A stretch of 6,331 nt of DNA, from positions 1 to 6,331 of the forward strand of contig CAJMSD010000027.1 in assembly GCA_905215965.1 (NCBI GenBank). Direction: 5' to 3'. The notes beneath the pieces were generated by a model. It saw only the letters and a list, made by a program, of their open reading frames with translations, was not told the origin of the DNA and searched no databases. A program made the position numbers and the translations under genes. Numbering within the stretch: position 1 is the first letter of the stretch; every line of letters begins with the position of its first letter. This stretch comes from an uncultured bacterium. GTDB taxonomy: Bacteria > Bacillota > Clostridia > Oscillospirales > Ruminococcaceae. Below, in pieces: positions 1 to 6,331 of this stretch.

Positions 1-2
1 GC

Positions 3-404
3 GAACCGGACAAGACGAAATACGAAATCTACCATGCCCTGTGCGATGCCGTCCCCCGCTGCCGCAACTGGGAGGAGTTAATGACGGCCTTGCGCCGCGA
101 AGGTGTCACTACGGAGTTCCGGATGCGCGGAGGCACTTCCGACGTGCAGGGTGTCGTGTTTGCCAAAAACGGCTACCCGTTCAACGGCTCGAAGATCGAC
201 CGGCAGTTCAGCTATTCGAAAATCGACACCGCGCTGGAACGGAGCTGCCAACAGGCGCTTGCCCCCGAACGTCAATCGGCTCCGACCCTGATACCCTCGT
301 TCAGCTACCTGCTGGACGACCTGCTGCGCCCGAGATTCGATCCCGACGAGGCGGAACAAACCCAGCAGGAACAACAGCGCAGACGTCGCGGGCGACGGCG
401 TTAA
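3..404 (+). CDS. Relaxase/mobilization protein, C-terminal part (5' end outside window)
   Basis: This is an open frame from the left edge to a TAA at 402-404, giving 133 residues of the end of a larger protein. The segment resembles the C-terminal region of MobB-type relaxases of Bacteroidales conjugative and mobilizable elements. Visible features are the NWEEL helix, the TEFRMRGGTSDVQGVVFAK stretch, the GSKIDRQFSYSKID segment typical of this region, and a low-complexity Q- and R-rich tail ending RRRRGRRR that could bind DNA. A relaxase nicks and covalently holds the transfer origin during conjugation, but the catalytic tyrosine and the histidine triad would lie upstream and are not seen. GC content is higher than in hsdS downstream. 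The ATG at 81 is internal and not a real start. Identification is by remembered family resemblance; that this is the end of a relaxase is fairly sure, its subfamily less so. Confidence 0.8.
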   Translation, partial: EPDKTKYEIYHALCDAVPRCRNWEELMTALRREGVTTEFRMRGGTSDVQGVVFAKNGYPFNGSKIDRQFSYSKIDTALERSCQQALAPERQSAPTLIPSFSYLLDDLLRPRFDPDEAEQTQQEQQRRRRGRRR

Positions 405-435
405 CCTCAATGTGTTTCATTAAGGAAATATTTTT
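405..435 (+). terminator. Possible intrinsic terminator after the relaxase gene
   Basis: Immediately after the relaxase stop codon, CCTCAATG (405-412) pairs with CATTAAGG (418-425) around a 5-base TGTTT loop. That makes an 8-position stem with one C/A mismatch. A run of five T follows at 431-435, with AAATA between stem and run. The stem is short and A/T-heavy and the T run is offset, so termination would be weak at best. The placement between a stop codon and the next promoter supports the call. Confidence 0.35.
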
Positions 436-450
436 ATCTTTGTAGGATAG
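411..450 (+). promoter_or_regulatory. Bacteroidales-type promoter for the hsdRMS operon
   Basis: TATCTTTG at 435-442 matches the Bacteroidales -7 consensus TAnnTTTG exactly. The -33 element (consensus TTTG or TTG) is poor: TGTG at 411-414 sits 20 bases upstream of the -7 box and is the best candidate. Transcription would start near 448-450, giving a leader of about 20 bases before the hsdR ATG at 469. No Shine-Dalgarno sequence is present. The leader is A/T-rich (CAATTAAA just before the ATG), as is usual in this group. No operator-like palindrome or regulator gene is visible. Confidence 0.6.
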
Positions 451-468
451 ATTGATATTCCAATTAAA

Positions 469-3279
469 ATGACAACCCAAAGCGAAGCCGCATTAGAATC
501 CGGATTGATAAAGACGCTGGTTGGAAACAGCTATGAACGCGTCATCATCAAAGAGGAGGAGAATCTGAAGGCAAATTTCAAGACACAGTTGGAGAAACAC
601 AACTTGAAACAATTGCAACAACTCAGACGTTCTCAATTTACCGACAAGGAATTCGAGAAGATTCTCATTTATCTGGAAGGCGGCACCCGATTCGAAAAAG
701 CAAAAAAATTACGGGATCTTTACCCTTTGGAAACGGAAGACGGGGAACGAATCTGGGTCGAATTTCTCAACCAGAAAAAGTGGTGTCAAAACGAATTTCA
801 GGTAGCCAATCAGATTACCGTCGAAGGCCGCAAACAATGCCGCTACGACGTGACGATCCTGATCAATGGTCTTCCATTGGTGCAAGTCGAATTAAAAAAA
901 CGAGGTGTAGAGTTGAAGCAGGCCTACAACCAAATCCAACGCTACCACAAAACCTCGTTCCACGGGCTGTTCGACTACATTCAGATCTTCGTGATCTCGA
1001 ATGGTGTGAATACCCGCTATTTTGCCAACAACTCCAACAGCGGCTACAAATTCACCTTCAACTGGACGGATGCCGAAAACCGGCCGTTCAACGACCTGAA
1101 CATGTTTGCCAACTTCTTTTTCGACAAATGCACGCTGGGAAAGATCATCAGCAAATATGTGGTTTTGCACGAAGGAGAGAGATGCCTGATGGTCCTGCGC
1201 CCCTATCAGTTCTATGCCGTAGAGAAAATTATCGACAAGGTCGAGAACACCAACAAGAATGGCTATATCTGGCATACGACCGGCGCGGGAAAGACCTTGA
1301 CCTCGTTCAAGGCTGCACAACTGGTCTCCGAGATTGAGGGAATCGACAAGGTCATGTTCGTTGTAGATCGCCACGATCTTGACACACAGACACAATCGGA
1401 ATACGAGGCATTCGAACCGGGAGCAGTCGATAGTACGGATAACACCTACGAACTGATCAAACGGTTGAGCGGCGACTCAAAGATTATCATCACTACCATC
1501 CAGAAACTGAATTGTGCCGTCACCAAAGATTATTACAACAAACATCTGCAAGCATTGCGCGACAAGAAGGTTGTCATGATCTTCGATGAATGCCACCGCA
1601 GCCATTTCGGCGATTGCCACAAAAATATCGTCCATTTTTTCAGGAATCTGCAAATATTCGGCTTTACGGGCACCCCGATCTTTGCCGAGAATGCCAAACA
1701 GGAGCATACCACAGCGGAGGTCTTCGGCGAATGTTTGCACAAGTATCTGATCAAGGACGCCATTGCCGATGAGAACGTCCTGGGATTTTTGGTCGAATAT
1801 TACCAGGGGAACACAACAACCAATTATGAGAATGAAGCGCGTATGCGGGAAATTGCGCAGTTCATTCTCAACAACTTCAACAAGTCAACCTTCGACGGCG
1901 AATACAACGCGCTGTTTGCCATCCAATCCGTGCCGATGCTGCTCCGCTATTACAAGATATTCAAGGAGCTGAATCCCAAAATCCGGATTGGCGCCATCTT
2001 TACCTATGCAGCCAACGCCAGCCAGGACGACGAACAAACGGGGATGAATCAAGGGTTCGCCAACTCGAAGGTCCCGGCCGATGAACTGCAAGCCATCATG
2101 GACGACTACAACGCGATGTTCGGCACAGCCTTCACGACCGATAATTTCAGCGCCTATTACGACGACGTGAACGAGCGCATGAAAAAACGCAGGAAGGATA
2201 TGCAGCCGCTTGATCTGCTGCTGGTCGTCGGTATGTTCCTTACCGGTTTTGATGCCAAGAAACTCAACACGCTTTATGTCGACAAAAATCTGGAGTACCA
2301 CGGGCTGCTGCAGGCCTTCAGCCGCACGAACCGTGTACTGAACGAGAAAAAACGTTTCGGCAAAATCGTATGCTTCCGCGATCTCAAGGCAAATGTGGAC
2401 GCCGCAATCAAACTCTTCAGTAACAACGAACCCAATGAGTATATTATCCGCGAACCATTTGAGAAAGTCCGCAAGGAGCTAAATCTGAAAATGATCTCCT
2501 TCCTGGAAAAGTACCCCAACGTCAGCCACATCGATGCTTTGAAGAGCGAACCCGAGAAACGAGCTTTCATCCTGGCATTCCGGGAGATTATCCGGGGGAA
2601 AATCGAGGCACAGGTCTACGAAGAGTACGAGGCGGATGATCCCTATTTCATCATGTCCGAGCAGGAGTACATGGATTTCCGATCCAAATACCTCGATATT
2701 GCCATCGGACACACGGGAGACGAGGAGAAGGAGACGCCCGGCGCCACACCCGCCGAGTCCGAACCCGAAAGGATCGACGATGTGGATTTCTGCCTGGAAC
2801 TCCTGCACAGCGACGTTATTAATGTTGCCTATATTCTGGAATTGATTGCCGACCTGAACCCGGACAGTGAAGATTACCAGCAAAAGCGCCAGCAAATCAT
2901 CGACACGATGATCCGGGATGCGTCGATGCGCAACAAGGCCAAACTCATCGACGGATTTATTCAACAGAATGTCGATGACGATAAAGCGGGATTCAATCGC
3001 GCCAAAGCAGACGGTTCCATCGACCTTGAAACACGACTGACCAATTACGTCAGCGCAGCCAGGGAACGAGCAATCGAACAACTGTCCGAGGAGGAAGGAC
3101 TGAGTCTGAATGCCCTGCAAGAGTACCTGTCGCAATACGATTATCTCCAGCGAGAGAAGCCCGAGATCATCCAAAACGCCATCAAAGAAAAAAGAGTTGG
3201 TCTAAAGGAGCGGCGCAATATTCTCAAACGAGTATTGGGGAAACTCCGCATTATTATCGATATGTTTAATTGGGAATAA
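469..3279 (+). CDS. hsdR: Type I restriction enzyme, R subunit (HsdR)
   Basis: This 936-residue protein is the motor and nuclease subunit of a type I restriction-modification complex. It translocates DNA using ATP and cuts unmodified DNA away from the recognition site. The N-terminal PD-(D/E)xK nuclease is visible as D127 followed by E141-L-K143, with a QxxxY motif at Q155-Y159. The superfamily 2 helicase motor follows: Walker A TGAGKT (271-276), VVDRHDL (298-304), Walker B DECH (373-376), FTGTP motif III (399-403), GMFLTGFDA (588-596) and QAFSRTNR (615-622). An acidic, proline-containing linker (about 748-772) precedes a helical C-terminal region that in this family docks on the methyltransferase. 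The length is slightly below that of EcoR124I HsdR. The ATG at 469 lies about 20 bases after the predicted transcription start. All key residues are intact. It is the first gene of the operon, with hsdM 15 bases downstream. Confidence 0.97.
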   Translation: MTTQSEAALESGLIKTLVGNSYERVIIKEEENLKANFKTQLEKHNLKQLQQLRRSQFTDKEFEKILIYLEGGTRFEKAKKLRDLYPLETEDGERIWVEFLNQKKWCQNEFQVANQITVEGRKQCRYDVTILINGLPLVQVELKKRGVELKQAYNQIQRYHKTSFHGLFDYIQIFVISNGVNTRYFANNSNSGYKFTFNWTDAENRPFNDLNMFANFFFDKCTLGKIISKYVVLHEGERCLMVLRPYQFYAVEKIIDKVENTNKNGYIWHTTGAGKTLTSFKAAQLVSEIEGIDKVMFVVDRHDLDTQTQSEYEAFEPGAVDSTDNTYELIKRLSGDSKIIITTIQKLNCAVTKDYYNKHLQALRDKKVVMIFDECHRSHFGDCHKNIVHFFRNLQIFGFTGTPIFAENAKQEHTTAEVFGECLHKYLIKDAIADENVLGFLVEYYQGNTTTNYENEARMREIAQFILNNFNKSTFDGEYNALFAIQSVPMLLRYYKIFKELNPKIRIGAIFTYAANASQDDEQTGMNQGFANSKVPADELQAIMDDYNAMFGTAFTTDNFSAYYDDVNERMKKRRKDMQPLDLLLVVGMFLTGFDAKKLNTLYVDKNLEYHGLLQAFSRTNRVLNEKKRFGKIVCFRDLKANVDAAIKLFSNNEPNEYIIREPFEKVRKELNLKMISFLEKYPNVSHIDALKSEPEKRAFILAFREIIRGKIEAQVYEEYEADDPYFIMSEQEYMDFRSKYLDIAIGHTGDEEKETPGATPAESEPERIDDVDFCLELLHSDVINVAYILELIADLNPDSEDYQQKRQQIIDTMIRDASMRNKAKLIDGFIQQNVDDDKAGFNRAKADGSIDLETRLTNYVSAARERAIEQLSEEEGLSLNALQEYLSQYDYLQREKPEIIQNAIKEKRVGLKERRNILKRVLGKLRIIIDMFNWE

Positions 3280-3294
3280 ATAATAAATCCAAAT

Positions 3295-4839
3295 ATGAGC
3301 GAAGAACTCCAACAAAAACTGCGCAGCCAGCTTTGGACGGTTGCCAACACCCTGCGTGGCAACATGTCGGCCAGCGACTTTATGTATTTCACCCTCGGGT
3401 TCATCTTTTATAAATACCTTTCCGAGAAGATCGAACTGTATGCCAACGAGGAGTTGAAAGAAGATGGAATGACCTTCAAAGAGGCATGGAACAGTGATGA
3501 CGAAGAGTTGAAGGCCGATTTGAAAGAGGCATGCGTACAGGATTTGGGCTATTTTGTGGAACCGGAGTACCTCTATTCCACCATCATTTCGATGATCGAC
3601 CACAAAGAAAACATTCTGCCAGCCTTGGAACGATCGCTCAAAAAGATCGAAGACAGTACGATCGGCCAGGAGAGCGAGGATGATTTCGGCGGTCTGTTTT
3701 CAGACATCGATCTGGCATCTCCCAAACTGGGCAAAACCGCGGATGACAAGAACAAGTTGATCAGTGATGTTCTTGTGGCCTTGAATGGCATTGATTTCGG
3801 ATTGAAGGATGCACAGGAGATCGACATTCTGGGCGACGCATACGAATACATGATTGGCCAGTTTGCAGCCGGAGCCGGCAAGAAGGCAGGCGAATTCTAC
3901 ACGCCGCAGGAGGTCAGCCAGATTCTCGCTGAAATCGTCATCACGGGCAAACAACGGTTGAAAACCGTCTATGACCCGACTTGCGGCAGCGGCTCGCTTC
4001 TGCTCCGCACGGCCCGAAGCGGGCAGGCAGACGAGATTTTCGGACAAGAGAAAAATCCGACCACCTTCAACCTTTGCCGCATGAATATGCTGTTGCATGG
4101 CATCAAGTATAACGATTTCGACATCCGCAACGGGGATACGCTCGAAGCAGACGAATTCGGAGATCGGCAATTTGATGCCGTGGTTGCCAACCCTCCGTTT
4201 TCAGCAGACTGGAGTGCTGCGGCAAAATTCAACAACGACGATCGTTTCAGCAAAGCCGGTGTGCTTGCTCCCAAATCGAAGGCGGACTATGCTTTTATCC
4301 TGCATATGCTTTACCACCTCAACGACGGAGGCACGATGGCTTGCGTAGCACCACACGGTGTATTGTTCCGCGGTGCTGCCGAGGGCAAAATCCGGCGGTT
4401 CCTGATTGAAAAGAAAAACTACATTGACGCAATTATCGGGCTTCCAGCCAATATCTTCTACGGGACAAGCATTCCGACCTGCATTCTCGTGATGAAGAAA
4501 TGCCGCAAACAAGACGATAACATCCTTTTTATCGATGCGTCACGCGAATTCGAGAAAGTCAAAACGCAGAACAAACTTCGCTCGGAGCATATCTGTAAGA
4601 TCGTAGAGACCTATCGCAATCGCTCGGAGGTCGAAAAATACAGCCATTGCGCGACTTTACAGGAAATCGCCGAAAACGATTATAACCTCAACATTCCGCG
4701 CTACGTTGATACGTTCGAGGAGGAAGAGCCGATCGATATCCACGCTGTAATGGCGGAGATCAAGGAACTGGAAGCCAAACGCGCCGATCTGGACAAGCAA
4801 ATCGAAGTATATCTCAAAGAGTTGGGAATTGTCGAATAA
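3295..4839 (+). CDS. hsdM: Type I DNA methyltransferase, M subunit (HsdM)
   Basis: This 514-residue gamma-class adenine-N6 methyltransferase subunit transfers a methyl group from S-adenosylmethionine to adenines in the site chosen by HsdS. It is also required for restriction. The N-terminal helical domain of type I M subunits spans about 1-170 (LWTVANTLRGNMSASDFMYF near the start). The catalytic domain carries AGEFYTP (198-204, motif X region), DPTCGSGSLL (227-236, motif I, cofactor binding), FGQEKN with E252, the GDTL turn (280-283), and NPPF (299-302, catalytic motif IV). A charged helix at about 483-510 (EIKELEAKRADLDKQIEVYL) is probably the coiled coil that packs against the HsdS helices. 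All motifs are intact and the length is normal. The start is the first in-frame ATG after hsdR, 15 bases on, in an A-rich leader without Shine-Dalgarno, so co-transcription is likely. Confidence 0.97.
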   Translation: MSEELQQKLRSQLWTVANTLRGNMSASDFMYFTLGFIFYKYLSEKIELYANEELKEDGMTFKEAWNSDDEELKADLKEACVQDLGYFVEPEYLYSTIISMIDHKENILPALERSLKKIEDSTIGQESEDDFGGLFSDIDLASPKLGKTADDKNKLISDVLVALNGIDFGLKDAQEIDILGDAYEYMIGQFAAGAGKKAGEFYTPQEVSQILAEIVITGKQRLKTVYDPTCGSGSLLLRTARSGQADEIFGQEKNPTTFNLCRMNMLLHGIKYNDFDIRNGDTLEADEFGDRQFDAVVANPPFSADWSAAAKFNNDDRFSKAGVLAPKSKADYAFILHMLYHLNDGGTMACVAPHGVLFRGAAEGKIRRFLIEKKNYIDAIIGLPANIFYGTSIPTCILVMKKCRKQDDNILFIDASREFEKVKTQNKLRSEHICKIVETYRNRSEVEKYSHCATLQEIAENDYNLNIPRYVDTFEEEEPIDIHAVMAEIKELEAKRADLDKQIEVYLKELGIVE

Positions 4840-4878
4840 ATTTCGGCCATCCTTAATCCTAAATCTTCAAGTAACTAT

Positions 4879-6102
4879 ATGACCAAGATAAAGACCAACA
4901 GGAATAACACGAATAATGTTCCCCCTTTGAGATTCCCGGAGTTTTCCGGAGAGTGGAGGGAAAAATATTTAGGTCAGATTGCAGAAATTATAAAAAGTCA
5001 TGGCATCTCTAAAGAACAATTATCAGCAAAAGGCTCTCCATGTATTTTGTATGGAGAATTATATACTAAATATAAGTTTGAGATAATCAATGATATTTAT
5101 AGTAAAACAACTTTAAATTCTTCTAGGTTAGTAAAAAGCCAAGCAAATGATGTTATAATACCTTGTTCTGGAGAAACAGCTATTGATATCTCAACAGCTC
5201 GATGTGTACCATATAACAACATCCTGTTAGGTGGCGATTTGAATATTATTAGACTGCAGTCGCAGGATGGAGGATTCTTTGCCTATCAGTTAAATGGTGT
5301 ACGCAAAAGAGAAATTGCATGTATTGCCCAAGGTGTTTCTGTTGTTCACTTATATGGAGAGAATCTCAGAAAAATCAAAGTCTACTATCCATCGATTGAA
5401 GAACAGCGAAAAATCACCTCTTTGCTTTTACTTATTGACAAACGTATCGCCACCCAAAACAAAATCATTGAGGATCTGGAACAACTAAAAAGTGCGCTAA
5501 CGGATCAATTATATAGTGGTCAATTACGATTTCATGAGTTTGCAGACGATTGGGGTGTTTCTACATTCGGGCATCTAACGGAACATTTCAGTCATCGCAA
5601 TCGGAACTCCAAACACTATCCAGTATTTTCAGTTACCAAAGATACAGGTTTTATTCCTCAAGAAGAGCAATTTGAAAGTAGAGAGATTACTGGAGATGAC
5701 ATTAGCTCATATAAAATCATTCGGCAGGGCGAATTTGCTTATAATCCAGCTCGAATCAATGTGGGTTCAATTGCTCGCTATGACAATGAGACCCCGTGTT
5801 TGATTAGTTCTCTATATGTTTGTATCAAACCTGCCGCTGATATTGACTCCGATTGGCTGTTATATTTGCTTAAATCAAAGAGAGCTATATTCTATTACAA
5901 TTTGTATGGTGAAGGAGGTGTAAGGATTTATTTATTTTATCCCAATTTTTCCCGTATTAAAGTAAAAGTCCCGTCAATTCAAGAACAACATAGAATAGCT
6001 GCTCTTTTAAAATATATTGCTGATAAAATACTCCAAGAGAAAAAGTTAAAAGATCTATATATAACTCAAAAACAATTCTTGTTACAACGCATGTTTATAT
6101 GA
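4879..6102 (+). CDS. hsdS: Type I specificity subunit (HsdS), two target-recognition domains
   Basis: This 407-residue subunit selects the DNA sequence for both methylation and cutting. It has the usual duplicated layout: TRD1 (about 27-170), a central conserved helical region (about 171-215), TRD2 (about 226-364) and a distal conserved helix (about 365-407). The two halves repeat recognisably: LRFPEFSGEW (17-26) matches LRFHEFADDW (216-225), and PSIEEQRKI (171-179) matches PSIQEQHRI (365-373). The helices after each PSI motif are the spacers that set the gap in a bipartite target. The recognition sequence cannot be read from the protein. The ATG at 4879 lies 39 bases after hsdM with no Shine-Dalgarno, and the N-terminal NVPPLRFPEF is a typical Bacteroidales HsdS start. 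The TRDs are strongly AT-rich compared with hsdR and hsdM, suggesting domain exchange. The 3' end overlaps a convergent hsdS remnant by 8 bases. Confidence 0.95.
   Translation: MTKIKTNRNNTNNVPPLRFPEFSGEWREKYLGQIAEIIKSHGISKEQLSAKGSPCILYGELYTKYKFEIINDIYSKTTLNSSRLVKSQANDVIIPCSGETAIDISTARCVPYNNILLGGDLNIIRLQSQDGGFFAYQLNGVRKREIACIAQGVSVVHLYGENLRKIKVYYPSIEEQRKITSLLLLIDKRIATQNKIIEDLEQLKSALTDQLYSGQLRFHEFADDWGVSTFGHLTEHFSHRNRNSKHYPVFSVTKDTGFIPQEEQFESREITGDDISSYKIIRQGEFAYNPARINVGSIARYDNETPCLISSLYVCIKPAADIDSDWLLYLLKSKRAIFYYNLYGEGGVRIYLFYPNFSRIKVKVPSIQEQHRIAALLKYIADKILQEKKLKDLYITQKQFLLQRMFI
4927..5553 (+). repeat. Diverged half-gene repeat heads within hsdS
   Basis: The segments 4927-4956 and 5524-5553 encode the related decapeptides LRFPEFSGEW and LRFHEFADDW at the heads of the two HsdS halves. 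The corresponding tails are at 5389-5415 (PSIEEQRKI) and 5971-5997 (PSIQEQHRI). At DNA level the copies are clearly diverged, so they reflect ancient duplication of the half-gene rather than a recent repeat. They mark the conserved borders at which TRDs are usually exchanged in this family. Confidence 0.6.
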
Positions 6103-6106
6103 ACAT
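6091..6106. repeat. Near-perfect 16-base palindrome at the tail-to-tail hsdS junction
   Basis: ATGTTTATATGAACAT is self-complementary except for one T/G pair (6096 with 6101). It covers the codons for the final Met-Phe-Ile of hsdS on the + strand and the final Met-Phe-Ile of the hsdS remnant on the minus strand. It is therefore explained by two homologous C-termini meeting tail to tail. There is no following T run, so it is not a convincing terminator. Its role in recombination, if any, is unknown. Confidence 0.6.
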
Positions 6107-6331
6107 CTGACCAAGTAGGTGCTGTTTCTCTTTCTCATACAAACACAGCAAATTTTTCTCTATTTCAATCTTTCGCTGGATACCTGTCAAAGCATTCGCA
6201 ATACAAACAGCCTCATGTTCTGTTTTAGGGAGAGGTATAGAATTCTCCAAAAAACGATACTGTTTCAAAGAGTGTGTCTGGAGAAGGATAAATAAAAAAG
6301 TCTACAGATTTTTTAGATTTGTATAGGGAAC
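6095..6331 (-). pseudogene. Inverted 3' remnant of a second hsdS (partial, in-frame stop)
   Basis: Read on the minus strand from the right edge, this frame ends at a TAA (6095-6097). Its last ~50 residues form an HsdS distal conserved region: IPLPKTEHEA, then IANALTG, RKIEIEKNL, YEKEKQHLL and GQMFI. They align with the end of the + strand hsdS, where PSIQEQ, IAALL, KLKDLY and QRMFI occupy the same places. Upstream, the frame reads FLFILLQTHSLKQY, like the end of a TRD, but the stretch between that and IPLP is about 15 residues shorter than in the intact hsdS. A TAG interrupts the frame at 6302-6304 (minus strand). There is no ATG downstream of the TAG before the conserved region, so the piece is not an independent gene as seen. 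It could be a silent specificity cassette or a decayed copy; the rest lies beyond the window. Confidence 0.75.

Noticed and set aside
780..1337. 185-codon open frame in another frame of the + strand within hsdR
   Set aside because: It overlaps the nuclease-to-motor region of HsdR, whose motifs are all in the main frame. The alternative translation resembles no protein family I know.
2479..3174. Long open frame of 231 codons on the minus strand inside hsdR
   Set aside because: It lies entirely antisense to a well-supported HsdR coding region, shows no recognisable domain, and is best explained by codon bias of the true gene.
3700..4170. Minus-strand open frame of 156 codons inside hsdM
   Set aside because: It is antisense to the methyltransferase motifs, has no recognisable domain and no promoter of the expected type. 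It is a shadow frame.
4840..4878. Possible separate promoter for hsdS in the 39-base gap after hsdM
   Set aside because: No TAnnTTTG match is present and the gap holds no hairpin. Simple co-transcription with hsdM is the more economical reading.
6103..6331. Long inverted repeat between hsdS and the downstream remnant
   Set aside because: By eye, only short matches such as CAGCGAAA and the MFI-codon palindrome are shared. Protein similarity is clear but DNA identity is too broken to call a recombination repeat within this window.
1..6331. CRISPR array, tRNA, rRNA or insertion sequence
   Set aside because: No regularly spaced direct repeats, no tRNA-like cloverleaf, no rRNA stretches and no transposase-like frames or terminal inverted repeats were seen.

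Overview
The window looks like part of a mobile or integrated element from a Bacteroidales bacterium (Bacteroides, Alistipes, Parabacteroides or a relative). Three things point there: a relaxase C-terminus of the kind found in Bacteroidales conjugative and mobilizable elements; a TAnnTTTG-type -7 promoter element upstream of the main operon; and A-rich leaders without Shine-Dalgarno sequences before the start codons. The genus cannot be fixed from this sequence alone.

Layout. Positions 3-404 (+) hold the last 133 codons of a relaxase (MobB-like); its N-terminal catalytic part lies outside the window. A 64-base spacer follows, with a possible small terminator hairpin (405-435) and a Bacteroidales-type promoter (-7 box at 435-442). 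Next comes a complete type I restriction-modification operon on the + strand: hsdR (469-3279), hsdM (3295-4839) and hsdS (4879-6102), with gaps of 15 and 39 bases. On the minus strand, tail-to-tail with hsdS and overlapping it by 8 bases, is the 3' end of a second hsdS-like sequence (6331-6095). It carries an in-frame TAG and runs off the window edge.

How the genes work together. By family knowledge, HsdS supplies two target-recognition domains that read a split DNA sequence. Two HsdM subunits with HsdS form the adenine-N6 methyltransferase, and adding HsdR gives the ATP-driven translocating nuclease. All catalytic motifs visible in HsdR and HsdM are intact, so the system appears functional. 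HsdS is much more AT-rich than hsdR and hsdM, as expected if its specificity domains have been exchanged. The inverted hsdS remnant downstream is what one sees at loci where hsdS specificity is switched by DNA inversion, although no recombinase and no long inverted repeat lie in this window. The relaxase next door suggests that the system is cargo of a conjugative or mobilizable element.

The machinery belongs to a known class. The points worth a second look are the hsdS tail-to-tail arrangement, the mosaic composition of hsdS and the location beside the relaxase gene.
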